Source: Marinilabiliaceae bacterium
GTDB lineage: Bacteria > Bacteroidota > Bacteroidia > Bacteroidales > Marinilabiliaceae
Length of the DNA stretch: 37,976 nt
Reading direction: 5' to 3'
NCBI GenBank assembly: GCA_016342595.1
Contig: JAEINY010000033.1
Coordinates: 1 to 37,976, forward strand
This document shows, piece after piece, positions 16,358 through 25,821 of this stretch. The notes under the pieces were generated by a model. That model worked only from the letters and a program-made list of their open reading frames with translations. It did no database searches and was not told the origin of the DNA. The translations under genes were made by a program, and so were the position numbers. Position 1 is the first letter of the stretch. Each line of letters starts with the position of its first letter.

Positions 16358-16756
16358 CTAGAGATATTGTGCCAATGTATGACTTTCCATGTATTCCATA
16401 AACTCTTTGGTCATGTTGTGAGATAAATCGCCCAACAAGCACCCTCCAAAAGGGCATTTAGGCTTATCTCCCGGACAATTCTGGATTGTAATCTTCCCTT
16501 CAATAGCCTCATAAATAGCTAAAAGCGTAATATCATCAGGATCTTGTTTCAGCACAAAACCACCACTGGGACCTCGGTTGGAAGCCACAAAGTTTTCTTT
16601 GGCCAATCGCTGCATCACTTTTGCCACATGATGCTTAGAACTATCGATAAAATCAGAAATCTTACCAACGTTCAACTTTTCATCTGTTCGGGCAATCAAC
16701 ACCATGGCATGCAGCGCAATGGATGCAGCCTCAGACAGCGTTACAATTTTTGACAT
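16358..16756 (-). CDS. Rrf2-family transcriptional regulator, probable Fe-S sensor
   Basis: This 132-aa winged-helix repressor has KISDFIDSSKHHVAKVMQRLAKENFV (helix-turn-helix, about residues 32-57) and the wing NRGPSGGFVL. Three cysteines lie at 94, 101 and 106 in NCPGDKPKCPFGGC, the position where NsrR and IscR bind an iron-sulfur cluster, so it probably senses nitric oxide, redox state or Fe-S supply. It is convergent with the metallopeptidase gene and followed on the pfp side by a terminator. Its targets are not evident from the neighbours. Confidence 0.9.
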   Translation of the reverse strand: MSKIVTLSEAASIALHAMVLIARTDEKLNVGKISDFIDSSKHHVAKVMQRLAKENFVASNRGPSGGFVLKQDPDDITLLAIYEAIEGKITIQNCPGDKPKCPFGGCLLGDLSHNMTKEFMEYMESHTLAQYL

Positions 16757-16808
16757 AATTCAGTAAAATAGGAAATTGAATACTTAAATATATTATTGCA
16801 CGAAAATA

Positions 16809-16838
16809 TAAAAAAACCCGTAACAAACTGTTACGGGT
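16809..16838 (-). terminator. Terminator downstream of pfp
   Basis: On the minus strand, ACCCGTAACA and its complement (16816-16825 and 16829-16838) form a 10-bp perfect stem with a 3-base loop, followed by a T-run. It lies just beyond the pfp stop codon. Confidence 0.85.
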
Positions 16839-16866
16839 GTCAATAAAAGTGTTATTCTTATTGTTC

Positions 16867-18513
16867 TTATTTTCCTTGCTCGTATTTTAACGTCTTAGTG
16901 GTTAAATCACACACTTCAGTTGGACCGAAATACTGAATTGGTCCCGGATAAATATACTGGGTATTGATGGCCCACTCTTCGCGATTATCTGCATACTTCT
17001 GGAATGGTGCATCATTTAATTTTACCAATGCTTTTTGAATCACTGCTTTCATTTGACCGTGACGACGTTCCATGTTCATCATCATAGTAACAGGCACACC
17101 ACCGGCAATCCACTCATCGGCAGAAGCTGTCAGGTTACGCACTGATGCCATATACCCAGTCTTTCCTTCACCAATTAACATAGAAGCTGTACATCCTAAA
17201 GAGTAACAGTAATCGGCATCGAAGTTAGATGGAGCGGCACAACGTCCTTCATAACCAAAGAAATGAGGCTGTCCTTTGAATTTCCCTTTGAAATCACCGG
17301 CCTTCTTCATCTTTTTCAACTTAGCTTTCACCATGTCGATCAATAACTTCTCGGTTTCAATCAAAGACACTTGAACATTACCATGTGGATCACGATCCAA
17401 CATCAACTGATTAGCAATTGAGTTGGGTAATGAAACAAATACTTCACGCGATTCATCCGACAACTTTTCAGCTACGAACTCCCTCTTTTCTTTATTGCTT
17501 TCCAATTTATTGACAGCCTCTTCATTGTGCGCCAACATATCATTCAGCTCAGAAATCAGCTTTTTCATCGCTGGAATAAACTCAACCAATCCTTCCGGAA
17601 TCAACACCGTTCCAAAGTTATCACCATTCTCAGCACGTTTAGCTACAACATTAGCCACATAAGTAATTACATCATCCAACGTTTGCTGCTTAGCTTCAAC
17701 CTCTTCTGAGATGATAGTGACGTTTGGCTGGGTTTGCAAGGCACATTCCAATCCGATATGAGAAGCAGAACGGCCCATTAATTTAATAAAGTGCCAATAT
17801 TTTTTAGCCGAATTGGCATCCCGCTGAATATTACCAATCAACTCACTGTATACTTTACAAGCCGTATCAAAACCAAATGATGTTTCAATCATTTCATTTT
17901 TAAGGTCACCATCAATGGTTTTAGGCACCCCAATCACCTGCATTTCGGCTTCTTTATTTTTGTAGTATTCAGCCAACACACAAGCATTGGTATTAGAATC
18001 ATCACCACCAATAATCACCAAAGCAGTAATATTTAAAGCCTTACAATTAGCTAATCCCTGCTCGTATTGCTCTTCTTCTTCCAGTTTAGTACGACCAGAC
18101 CCGATGATATCAAAACCACCTGTATTGCGATAATGATCAACCAAATCAGCAGTTAATTCGATGTATTGATTATCAACCAATCCACCAGGACCACCTAGAA
18201 AACCATATAATTTATTTTCAGGATTTAACTTTTTCAAACCATCAAACAAACCTGAAATAACATTGTGACCACCTGGCGCCTGACCACCTGACAAAATCAC
18301 ACCTACATTCATAGCTGGTTTATCCGCAGCAGCACCGGCCTCGAAACTTAGTACGGGCATACCATATGTATGCGGAAACATTTTTTCAATCTCGGCCTGA
18401 TCAGCTACTGATTCAGTTTTCTTTCCTTCAACAACTTTAACAGTTCCCTGTAATGACTTAGGCATTTTAGGAACATAGTTTTCTCTTGCAATTTGAAGCG
18501 CACTCTTAATCAT
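16867..18513 (-). CDS. pfp: Pyrophosphate-dependent phosphofructokinase, long form
   Basis: This 548-aa enzyme interconverts fructose 6-phosphate and fructose 1,6-bisphosphate using pyrophosphate, and is reversible. The length, the ILSGGQAPGGHN start (about residues 74-85) and the GRSASHIGLECALQT segment match the long PFP group of plants, spirochaetes and Bacteroidota. PPi specificity is read from GGDDS (169-173, Asp where ATP enzymes have Gly) and PKTIDGD (197-203, Lys where ATP enzymes have Gly). The gene is divergent from a second phosphofructokinase gene across a 340-bp gap and has its own terminator. Confidence 0.95.
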   Translation of the reverse strand: MIKSALQIARENYVPKMPKSLQGTVKVVEGKKTESVADQAEIEKMFPHTYGMPVLSFEAGAAADKPAMNVGVILSGGQAPGGHNVISGLFDGLKKLNPENKLYGFLGGPGGLVDNQYIELTADLVDHYRNTGGFDIIGSGRTKLEEEEQYEQGLANCKALNITALVIIGGDDSNTNACVLAEYYKNKEAEMQVIGVPKTIDGDLKNEMIETSFGFDTACKVYSELIGNIQRDANSAKKYWHFIKLMGRSASHIGLECALQTQPNVTIISEEVEAKQQTLDDVITYVANVVAKRAENGDNFGTVLIPEGLVEFIPAMKKLISELNDMLAHNEEAVNKLESNKEKREFVAEKLSDESREVFVSLPNSIANQLMLDRDPHGNVQVSLIETEKLLIDMVKAKLKKMKKAGDFKGKFKGQPHFFGYEGRCAAPSNFDADYCYSLGCTASMLIGEGKTGYMASVRNLTASADEWIAGGVPVTMMMNMERRHGQMKAVIQKALVKLNDAPFQKYADNREEWAINTQYIYPGPIQYFGPTEVCDLTTKTLKYEQGK

Positions 18514-18853
18514 CTGTCTTACACGTTTATATTTTCAATCTTGGGTTACTTTCTCTAACAAAATTTCAGATTGTAGTTCTCTGAAAAAAGACATGCAAAT
18601 TTGATGATATTTTTTCAAAATAGAAAAAATACCCTCTGATAATTTACAATTATCAACTAATTTATACCGTTTATTTATAGAAGAATAACAATTTATCATT
18701 CCTACTTAACATTACCCATATAACTTATTTATAATTCCTTCATAAACATGTCATATATCATGAAAATTAATTAAATTTGGTAAGTACCTATACAATTATA
18801 CCAAAAGATGACAGCTAACTCCCTATTCCAACTACAAAATAAAACCTACAACC
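18514..18853. other. 340-bp divergent intergenic region between the two phosphofructokinases
   Basis: The region is AT-rich with a TAAATTTG element on the plus strand at 18772-18779 upstream of the 18854 gene. The minus side contains CAAATTTG-like sequence but no clean promoter upstream of pfp. There is no hairpin with a T-tract and no gene. Confidence 0.5.
18772..18779 (+). promoter_or_regulatory. Promoter -7 element upstream of the second phosphofructokinase
   Basis: TAAATTTG matches TAnnTTTG, 75 bases before the ATG at 18854. There is no clear TTTG at the expected distance upstream. Confidence 0.35.
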
Positions 18854-20071
18854 ATGAGTAATAAAAAAAATAATCCTAAAACCATTGGCATTTTAACTGG
18901 CGGTGGCGATGTTCCCGGACTCAACCCTGCTATTAGAGCAGTCACCATAAGAGCCTTACGAGAAGGCTATCAGGTAATTGGCATTAAAAATGGCTGGAAA
19001 GGTGTGATCTCTATCAATCCATCCAAACCAAAAGACGATCAGGATTACTGTATTGTTTTAAACGAAGCCCTTGTCAATCGTTTAGGCCGAACCGGTGGTA
19101 CTTTTTTACATTCCAGCCGCACTAAAGCAGATAAAGTGACCCTGGAAGAAGTACCGGATCATCTGATTGACAAATACAAAGAATCGTATAACGATTTAAC
19201 AGAAGATGCTGTTGCCAATCTCAATTACATGGGCATTGATTATTTAATTCCCATTGGTGGCGATGACACATTAAGTTATGCCGTGCGACTGCATCAAGCT
19301 GGCATTAAACTGATAGGCATTCCCAAAACCATGGATGGTGACGTTCCCGGAACTGAATATTGCATCGGGTTCAGCACCTGCATTACGCGTACTATCGAAT
19401 TGACACATGCCCTGCGAACCTGTGCAGGTTCGCATGAGCGCTTCCTGGTACTGGAGGTATTTGGCAGAAACGCCGGCTTCTCAGCTTTACTTCCAACGGT
19501 GGGTGGAGCAGCCGATCGGTGTGTGATTCCAGAACACACCTTCAACATAGAGCAGTTGACCGCCTTAATGGTGGAAGATCGCAACAATAACCCAAGTAAA
19601 TATGCTGTTGTCTTGGTTTCAGAAGGAGCCACCTTTGATGGTGGAGACATTGTATACTCCAGTAATGAGAAAGATGCCTTTGGTCATAAAAAGCTTGGTG
19701 GCATTGGTGAAATAATTGGTAACCAACTAAAGGAACTCTCTCCGAAATTCAACAATGGCAAAACCATTAATATTGTGAATCAAAAATTAGGCTACCTGGT
19801 CCGCTCCGGCGAACCAGATGCATTGGATTCCATTGTACCGACTGCTTATGCGAATCTCGCTTTGGATTTAATTATTAAAGGCGAATCAGGTAAAATGGTA
19901 GCTATTAATGATGGAAAATATACTTACGTATCTATCGATGCTGTTAAAAAAGATGCCCAAGGCCAAAGCACCAAACGGGTAAATGTGTCAAAATTCTACG
20001 ATATTAACCGCTACCGCCCTATTTATTCTAATATTCTGGGTGATCCCATGATGATATTAACACGGGAATAA
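18854..20071 (+). CDS. Phosphofructokinase, PfkA superfamily, with PPi-type active-site residues
   Basis: This 405-aa enzyme of the phosphofructokinase superfamily phosphorylates fructose 6-phosphate. The glycine-rich start is GILTGGGDVPGLNPAIRAV (residues 12-30). The phosphate-donor site is GGDDT (135-139) and the following loop is PKTMDGD (157-163). In the E. coli enzyme these positions are GGDGS and PGTIDND, with Gly in place of Asp and Lys, and the Asp/Lys pair marks PPi-dependent enzymes. Later core segments are GFSTCITRTIELTHALRTC and GRNAGFSALLPT. The usual automatic name is ATP-dependent 6-phosphofructokinase; the residues argue for PPi use, and this needs an assay. Confidence 0.9.
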   Translation: MSNKKNNPKTIGILTGGGDVPGLNPAIRAVTIRALREGYQVIGIKNGWKGVISINPSKPKDDQDYCIVLNEALVNRLGRTGGTFLHSSRTKADKVTLEEVPDHLIDKYKESYNDLTEDAVANLNYMGIDYLIPIGGDDTLSYAVRLHQAGIKLIGIPKTMDGDVPGTEYCIGFSTCITRTIELTHALRTCAGSHERFLVLEVFGRNAGFSALLPTVGGAADRCVIPEHTFNIEQLTALMVEDRNNNPSKYAVVLVSEGATFDGGDIVYSSNEKDAFGHKKLGGIGEIIGNQLKELSPKFNNGKTINIVNQKLGYLVRSGEPDALDSIVPTAYANLALDLIIKGESGKMVAINDGKYTYVSIDAVKKDAQGQSTKRVNVSKFYDINRYRPIYSNILGDPMMILTRE

Positions 20072-20161
20072 TCAAATACTTACCACCTCTCTTTAGGCAA
20101 ATATCAAAAGAGAAGTGATCGTTTCCCCGCTTTCTGTCACCCAAGAGAATGTTATAATTAT

Positions 20162-20169
20162 TATCTTTG
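20162..20169 (+). promoter_or_regulatory. Promoter -7 element for the glycosyltransferase
   Basis: TATCTTTG is an exact TAnnTTTG match, 18 bases before ATG 20188. An in-frame TTG at 20167 lies inside this element, which argues that translation starts at 20188. Confidence 0.45.
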
Positions 20170-20187
20170 GTGACAAATCAATTACCA

Positions 20188-21183
20188 ATGCGATTTTCTG
20201 TTATCATTCCCATCTTTAATCGACCGGAAGAAATTGTGGAACTTCTGGATTCTCTGACGATGCAATCAACTAAAGAGAATTTTGAAGTAATCATTGTTGA
20301 AGATGGTTCTCAAATCACTTGCAAAAAAGAGATTCAGCATTATTATGCGGAATTGGATTTAAAATATCACACCCAGATTAACCAGGGTCCAGGGCCAGCC
20401 AGAAACTTTGGTGCCGCTCATGCACTGGGAGAAATTCTTATTTTCTTTGATTCAGATTGCATCATTCCGACGGATTATTTAGAAAAAGTAAATAATCATC
20501 TGGCTAATAATCCAATGGATTGTTTTGGCGGACCGGATAGGGCCCATTCATTCTTCACACCCATTCAAAAAGCCATTAGCTACTCCATGACCTCCATCAT
20601 TACAACCGGAGGAATCAGAGGTGGCAAAAAACAAATGGATAAGTTTTACCCGAGAAGCTTTAACCTGGGTATTAGGCGTGATCATTTTGAACGTTTAAAA
20701 GGATTTGCCGATATGCGCTTCGGCGAAGACTTAGATTTTAGCATGCGTGCTGTTGAATCCGGAATAAAAGTAGGTTTAATTCCCGAAGCATTTGTTTACC
20801 ATAAACGCCGGACCCGTTTTAAATCTTTTTTCAAACAAGTCTTTAATTCAGGAGTCGCGCGAATCGAATTATCCATTAAACATCCAGGCACCTTAAAATT
20901 GATTCACATGCTACCATCTCTTTTTACAATAGGATACCCACTCTTGCTCGTGATGGCCATATATATCTGGCCGTGGTTTTGGGTCCCTTTTGTAGGTTTT
21001 ATGGTGTTAATATTTGTTGATGCATTTAGCCGGATGAAAGACTTCAAAGTAGCATGGCTAAGCATTTGGGCGTCTCTGTTTCAACTGATAGGGTACGGCG
21101 CCGGTTTTTTAAAAGCTGTTTGGATACGTAAAATACTTAAAAAAGGAACTTTTCAGAGTTTCGAAAAAACATTCTACGATTAA
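20188..21183 (+). CDS. Family 2 glycosyltransferase, membrane-associated
   Basis: This 331-aa GT-A-fold inverting glycosyltransferase starts at ATG 20188. The nucleotide-sugar site includes SVIIPIFNRPEEI (residues 4-16) and VIIVEDGS, the DxD-type metal site is FFDSDC, and GEDLDFSMRAVESG carries the likely acceptor-side acidic pair. Two or three membrane segments close the C-terminus (LLLVMAIYIWPWFWVPFVGFMVLIFV and a following stretch), so it works at the inner face of the membrane on an unknown glycan. No neighbouring polysaccharide genes are present. An upstream TTG start was rejected because it overlaps the promoter. Confidence 0.87.
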   Translation: MRFSVIIPIFNRPEEIVELLDSLTMQSTKENFEVIIVEDGSQITCKKEIQHYYAELDLKYHTQINQGPGPARNFGAAHALGEILIFFDSDCIIPTDYLEKVNNHLANNPMDCFGGPDRAHSFFTPIQKAISYSMTSIITTGGIRGGKKQMDKFYPRSFNLGIRRDHFERLKGFADMRFGEDLDFSMRAVESGIKVGLIPEAFVYHKRRTRFKSFFKQVFNSGVARIELSIKHPGTLKLIHMLPSLFTIGYPLLLVMAIYIWPWFWVPFVGFMVLIFVDAFSRMKDFKVAWLSIWASLFQLIGYGAGFLKAVWIRKILKKGTFQSFEKTFYD

Positions 21184-21224
21184 TCTATTCACAAAAACTC
21201 CAAAATTATTACCGCGTTGATATC

Positions 21225-21275
21225 AAAAAATGAGAATTAAGGCTTCAAACATTGACGCCCTAATTCCCATTTTTC
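21225..21275. terminator. Bidirectional terminator between convergent genes
   Basis: GAATTAAGGC (21234-21243) pairs with GCCCTAATTC (21257-21266) with one wobble position. The flanking CAAAAAATG and CATTTTTC extend the stem and give T-runs on both strands, suiting the convergent pair on either side. Confidence 0.65.
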
Positions 21276-21297
21276 AAATTAAATTCACTCTAACAAT

Positions 21298-21504
21298 CTA
21301 ATTGATCAGCAAACTTTCGGAATGATTTAGAAAAGTAAATGTTCTTAATGCTTTACTAAAACCCTTGATTTTATGAACTACTAACTCCGATGGTTTTACA
21401 TCTGCGTACGTAAATACTTCATCCGGTATATTCTCATATACTGAAAGCCACCATGAAGCTTCTTGTTCCATTAATATAAGTTCTTGAGTAGACATACTGT
21501 TCAT
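21298..21504 (-). CDS. Small hypothetical protein downstream of an ECF sigma factor
   Basis: I do not recognise this 68-aa protein. I start it at ATG 21504, with ATG 21495 as an alternative. It has no membrane segment or signal peptide, carries an acidic, aromatic N-terminal half (QEASWWLSVYENIPDEVF) and a C-terminal half with KIKGFSKALRTFTFLNHSE. It lies 63 bp downstream of the sigma-factor gene on the same strand and is closed off by a terminator on the other side, so it is probably co-transcribed. A role tied to the sigma factor is a guess from position only. Confidence 0.6.
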   Translation of the reverse strand: MNSMSTQELILMEQEASWWLSVYENIPDEVFTYADVKPSELVVHKIKGFSKALRTFTFLNHSESLLIN

Positions 21505-21567
21505 AGGCAACGCTTTGATGATTTATATCACTAAAACGTCGAGCCAATAAAAATATTGCCTGAGTAC

Positions 21568-22161
21568 TTAAGCTAATGTCAGCGAAAGATTATGCTCTTC
21601 CATCAACCGGCGAAGATTAATCAAAGCATAGCGCATCCTTCCTAACGCTGTATTAATACTCACCCCTGTCTCTTCAGCAATTTCCTTGAAACTTAGATCC
21701 ATATAATGACGCATTTCAACTACTTCACGCTGATTATCTGGAAGCAATTTCACCAGCTTGGCCACATCTTGTAACACCTGATTGTAAATGATCTTCTGCT
21801 CAACGCAATCATCTGCTAGCTTTACCGAATTAAAAAGATCGTAATCGTAGTTATCATTAGAAATGGTGGATTGGTTTTTCTGCCTGCGGTAATGATCAAT
21901 GATTAAATTGTGACCAATACGCATTACCCAAGAAGAAAATTTACCATTATCCTGATACCTACCCTGTTTTAGGGTTTTAACAACACGAATAAAAGCCTCT
22001 TGAAAAATATCTTCAGCTAATTCCTGCTGTTTCACACATACAAGTATATAGGAAAAAATTTTGTTTTTATGCCTATCAATCAATACATCAATCGCTACAG
22101 ATCGCCCACCAATAAATTCTTCAATGAGGCATTCATCGGAATACATGCTCAGCTTACTCAT
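21568..22161 (-). CDS. ECF-family RNA polymerase sigma factor
   Basis: This 197-aa sigma factor has regions 2 and 4. Region 2 is QQELAEDIFQEAFIRVVKTLKQG, then NGKFSSWVMRIGHNLIIDHYRR (about residues 45-90). Region 4 is LLPDNQREVVEMRHYMDLSFKEIAEETGVSINTALGRMRYALINLRRLM (about 138-187). The C-terminal arm ends shortly after region 4. No membrane anti-sigma gene follows; only the small unknown gene does. It differs clearly from the sigma factor at 11190-11765, so the window holds two separate ECF systems. Confidence 0.92.
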   Translation of the reverse strand: MSKLSMYSDECLIEEFIGGRSVAIDVLIDRHKNKIFSYILVCVKQQELAEDIFQEAFIRVVKTLKQGRYQDNGKFSSWVMRIGHNLIIDHYRRQKNQSTISNDNYDYDLFNSVKLADDCVEQKIIYNQVLQDVAKLVKLLPDNQREVVEMRHYMDLSFKEIAEETGVSINTALGRMRYALINLRRLMEEHNLSLTLA

Positions 22162-22497
22162 AACACCAATAAAATTTGTTCAGAGTAGAATTGTCTCTAT
22201 AGGCATTTTAATTTTGAAGTTTACAAATCATTTTCACCGTAAAAGAAAGAAAATATCATGAAAAAAACAAATTTTTGCAATCCTTAACATTTTGCAGATA
22301 GATGCAAAAAGCTCAAATTCATCATGAACACTCACACTTCCATAAAGAAATTTTCCTTGAGCCTCAGTTATAATGAAAGAATTCAAAGCCGACAATGTAA
22401 CAGGTCTATCAAACCTTGAACCTTCAAGTTTGTTTCCCTACTATCGTTCAGATATTATATCTTTGCTACGTTTTGTTTAATCGATGGAAGTACAAAC
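22162..22497. other. 336-bp divergent intergenic region upstream of uvrA
   Basis: A plus-strand promoter element lies near the uvrA end. No promoter of clear consensus form was found for the sigma-factor gene. No LexA-like palindrome and no gene longer than about 30 codons stand out. Confidence 0.5.
22458..22465 (+). promoter_or_regulatory. Promoter -7 element for uvrA
   Basis: TATCTTTG lies 32 bases before the uvrA ATG. A TTTG at 22429-22432 is 25 bases upstream, longer than the usual 19, so the -33 assignment is weak. Confidence 0.45.
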
Positions 22498-25287
22498 ATG
22501 CAGGAAAAGGCTATAAAAATAAAGGGAGCTCGGGTTCACAACCTGAAAAACATAGATTTAGAGATTCCTCGAAATGAATTTATTGTCGTAACAGGCGTTT
22601 CTGGTTCGGGAAAAAGCTCGCTGGCATTTGATACGTTATATGCTGAAGGACAACGAAGGTATGTAGAAAGCCTCAGCTCCTATGCCCGCCAATTTTTAGG
22701 CCGATTGGATAAACCCGATGTGGATTTCATAAAAGGTATTCCACCTGCCATCGCCATCGAACAAAAAGTAAATACCAGAAATCCCCGATCCACAGTTGGT
22801 ACCAGCACCGAAGTATACGATTACTTGAAATTATTGTATGCCCGCATTGGGAAAACCATCTCCCCCATCAGCCAAACAGAAGTAAAACGCCACCATGTGG
22901 GTGATGTGGTTGATTTTGTATCTCAACTTGAAGAGGGAACAAAACTAGCTGTTGTTGCTCCCATCATTTTAAGCTCAGATCGATCATGCAAAATCCATCT
23001 GGACATATTACTGAAACAAGGATTCAGTAGAGTGGAAATGAACAATGATTTTTTCCGAATTGATGATTTATTAGCCCGGGAAGAATCGTCTGACTGTGGT
23101 ATTATTAATTTGGTAATCGATCGCTTATCGGCCAGTCAGGATGAAGATACACTAAGTCGTTTAGCCGATTCTGTGCAGACCGCATTTTATGAAGGCAAAG
23201 GTGAATGCATTATTAAAGTTTTCCAAAAAGAGGATGTGAAATCTTTTCTGTTCTCCAATAAATTTGAAGCTGATGGCATTGAATTCGAAGAGCCTTCAGA
23301 ACACATGTTTACCTTTAATAATCCAGTGGGAGCCTGTCCCCGTTGCGAAGGTTTTGGAAATATCATTGGCATCGATGAAGACTTGGTAATCCCCAACAAA
23401 GGCTTATCCGTATTTGAAGATACTATTGCCTGCTGGAAAGGCGATAAAATGGGCGAATGGAAGGAGCAATTAATTAACAATGCACATCGCTTCGATTTTC
23501 CCGTTCATAAACCTTATTTCGAGCTGACACCTGACGAAAGGCAACTACTCTGGACCGGGAATCGCCATTTTGAAGGATTAGATACCTTCTTCAAATATGT
23601 TGAGGAAAAACAATATAAGATCCAATATCGCGTGATGTTGTCTCGTTATCGTGGAAAAACTACTTGCCCGGAGTGCAAAGGAACACGCTTAAAAAAGGAG
23701 GCTACCTGGGTAAAGATTAATGGGAAATGCATCAGCGAGTTAGTGAATGTTCCAATTGCTGATCTCAGCGACTTCTTTAACGAGATTCACATTGATGATC
23801 ATGACACAAAAGTTGCCGGTCGACTATTAAAGGAAATCCAGGTCAGATTACAATTCCTTTGCGATGTCGGTTTAGGCTATCTCACATTAAATCGCCTCTC
23901 CTCTTCCCTTTCAGGAGGAGAAAGCCAACGCATAAACCTGGCAACAAGTCTGGGAAGCAGTTTAGTTGGATCACTTTACATCCTCGATGAACCAAGCATT
24001 GGCCTCCATTCACGTGACACACACCTATTGATCAAAGTACTCAAAAATCTTAAACACATTGGCAATACAGTAATTGTAGTAGAGCATGATGAAGACATCA
24101 TTCGCGCTTCAGATAAGATTATTGACATTGGGCCGGGAGCCGGCCGATTAGGTGGCGAAGTTGTCTTTCAAGGTGATTTCCGATCCCTGGAGGCCTCTGA
24201 AGATAGTTTGACTACTAAATACCTGAATGGCACCGAACAAATTACCATTCCTGAGGTACGGCGCAAATTTAATGAATACATTCAATTAACCGGAGCTTGT
24301 GAGAATAACCTGAAAAACATCAGCGTCAAATTCCCACTTAATATCATGACGGTGGTAACTGGCGTATCGGGATCAGGCAAATCCTCACTCGTTAAAAAGA
24401 TTTTGTACCCCGCCATCAAAAAACGACTGGGAGGTTATGCAGATAAAACGGGTTCATTTGATATGCTGCAGGGATCAGTAAATAAAATAACAGATACTGA
24501 ATTTGTTGATCAGAATCCTATTGGAAAAAGTTCTCGCTCCAACCCGGCTACTTATTTAAAAGCCTACGACGAAATCAGAAAGTTATTAGCCGATCAACAG
24601 TCAGCTAAAAACAGTGGTTTTAAACCTTCTCACTTCTCATTTAATATTGATGGCGGTAGGTGTGACGAATGCCAGGGAGAAGGAACGATTAAGGTTGAGA
24701 TGCAATTCATGGCCGACATTGTTCTGGTTTGTGAAAGTTGCCATGGCAAACGTTTTAAGGATGATGTCCTGGAGGTAAGATATCAAGGTAAGAATGTTTA
24801 CGACATCCTGGAGATGACGGTAGACGAGTCTATCGAATTCTTCTTACAATCACCCAATACAACTGAAAAACGAATCGTTAAACGCTTAAAACCATTAGCC
24901 GATGTAGGTTTAGGATATATCAAACTGGGCCAATCATCGAGTACATTGAGTGGTGGCGAAAGTCAACGTGTGAAACTGGCATCCTTTCTGGCTAACGAAA
25001 AGAGTTCTCCCATCCTGTTTATTTTTGATGAACCAACTACTGGCTTGCATTTTCATGACATCCGTAAACTACTGGATGCTTTTAACGCGTTGGTAAAAAA
25101 AGGCCATTCTCTGCTGATTGTGGAACACAACATGGAAATTATCAAATCAGCTGATTGGATTGTCGACTTGGGACCTGAAGGAGGATCCGAAGGCGGACAC
25201 GTTGTATTTGAAGGAACACCTGAAGATTTAATCAAATGCGAATTGTCTCATACCGGCAATTACCTAAAACCATACATCAAACAGTAA
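22498..25287 (+). CDS. uvrA: Excinuclease ABC subunit A
   Basis: This 929-aa protein is the damage-recognition ATPase of nucleotide excision repair, working as a dimer with UvrB. Two ABC modules are visible: Walker [10 protein letters not shown] near residue 33 and again in the second half, and two signatures SLSGGESQR and TLSGGESQR. Zinc-binding cysteine pairs appear in CPRCEGFG and CPECKGTR of the first half and CDECQGEG and CESCHGKR of the second. It begins [28 protein letters not shown], typical of the family. The length is normal. It is a single gene ended by a strong terminator. Confidence 0.98.
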   Translation: MQEKAIKIKGARVHNLKNIDLEIPRNEFIVVTGVSGSGKSSLAFDTLYAEGQRRYVESLSSYARQFLGRLDKPDVDFIKGIPPAIAIEQKVNTRNPRSTVGTSTEVYDYLKLLYARIGKTISPISQTEVKRHHVGDVVDFVSQLEEGTKLAVVAPIILSSDRSCKIHLDILLKQGFSRVEMNNDFFRIDDLLAREESSDCGIINLVIDRLSASQDEDTLSRLADSVQTAFYEGKGECIIKVFQKEDVKSFLFSNKFEADGIEFEEPSEHMFTFNNPVGACPRCEGFGNIIGIDEDLVIPNKGLSVFEDTIACWKGDKMGEWKEQLINNAHRFDFPVHKPYFELTPDERQLLWTGNRHFEGLDTFFKYVEEKQYKIQYRVMLSRYRGKTTCPECKGTRLKKEATWVKINGKCISELVNVPIADLSDFFNEIHIDDHDTKVAGRLLKEIQVRLQFLCDVGLGYLTLNRLSSSLSGGESQRINLATSLGSSLVGSLYILDEPSIGLHSRDTHLLIKVLKNLKHIGNTVIVVEHDEDIIRASDKIIDIGPGAGRLGGEVVFQGDFRSLEASEDSLTTKYLNGTEQITIPEVRRKFNEYIQLTGACENNLKNISVKFPLNIMTVVTGVSGSGKSSLVKKILYPAIKKRLGGYADKTGSFDMLQGSVNKITDTEFVDQNPIGKSSRSNPATYLKAYDEIRKLLADQQSAKNSGFKPSHFSFNIDGGRCDECQGEGTIKVEMQFMADIVLVCESCHGKRFKDDVLEVRYQGKNVYDILEMTVDESIEFFLQSPNTTEKRIVKRLKPLADVGLGYIKLGQSSSTLSGGESQRVKLASFLANEKSSPILFIFDEPTTGLHFHDIRKLLDAFNALVKKGHSLLIVEHNMEIIKSADWIVDLGPEGGSEGGHVVFEGTPEDLIKCELSHTGNYLKPYIKQ

Positions 25288-25305
25288 AAACAAATAAATG
25301 ATCAT

Positions 25306-25338
25306 AAAAAAAAAGGCCTGATTGCTCGGGCCTTTTTT
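25306..25338. terminator. Bidirectional terminator between uvrA and the secreted-protein gene
   Basis: AAAAAGGCC (25310-25318) pairs with GGCCTTTTT (25329-25337) around a 10-base loop, with A- and T-runs on the two sides, so it can end both convergent transcripts. Confidence 0.85.
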
Positions 25339-25352
25339 ATACCTGTATAATT

Positions 25353-25793
25353 TTACTTTCTTTTCTTTTTACCGGTATCAATGCCAAACAACACAGCTAC
25401 ACAGCCAGATACTATATCATCATTCGGACCTCTCTGCTCCAACACTTTCATCTCAACAATGAGCATCTGTGTACTTTCCACCTGAAAATCCCAAGTAAGT
25501 GCAAAGTCATGATCTTTATTATCATAAAAGACGCGTCCGTTCTGATCCGTGATTTTAAAATGAATCGGTGGTAAATCTTTTATTTTACAGATGGCCAAAC
25601 GATATTTTTGTCCTTCAAAAAACGTCTTGTATAGCTCAGCTTTTTCACCTTTCTGCAACATGGTGGCATTATAATTACCATCATGTACAAAATCTCCAAG
25701 ATTACTTTTACATGCATTACGAGCAAAACTAAAACATTGTGCCTGTATACTAAAAGTAATGAATAATAAAATTGTAGTTTTATAAAATCGCAT
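25353..25793 (-). CDS. Secreted hypothetical protein
   Basis: This 146-aa protein has a signal peptide (about residues 1-18, hydrophobic TTILLFITFSIQA) and a mature part with four cysteines that could pair. The middle reads LYKTFFEGQKYRLAICKIKDLPPIHFKITDQNGRVFYDN, which looks like a beta-sandwich domain seen in small Bacteroidota exported proteins. I do not recognise a family with certainty. The C-terminus is basic (GKKKRK). The lipoprotein gene lies 28 bp upstream on the same strand, so both are probably one operon and act at the envelope. Confidence 0.7.
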   Translation of the reverse strand: MRFYKTTILLFITFSIQAQCFSFARNACKSNLGDFVHDGNYNATMLQKGEKAELYKTFFEGQKYRLAICKIKDLPPIHFKITDQNGRVFYDNKDHDFALTWDFQVESTQMLIVEMKVLEQRGPNDDIVSGCVAVLFGIDTGKKKRK

Positions 25794-25821
25794 GATCTAA
25801 GGGGTTTGGCTGGTTTATAAA

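Noticed and set aside
20087-20113. Weak hairpin after the second phosphofructokinase gene (TCTCTTT/AAAGAGA)
   Set aside because: The stem is short and AT-rich with no proper T-tract, so I do not call a terminator.
20167-20187. TTG start that would lengthen the glycosyltransferase by seven residues
   Set aside because: It overlaps the TATCTTTG promoter element, so it is unlikely to be in the mRNA.
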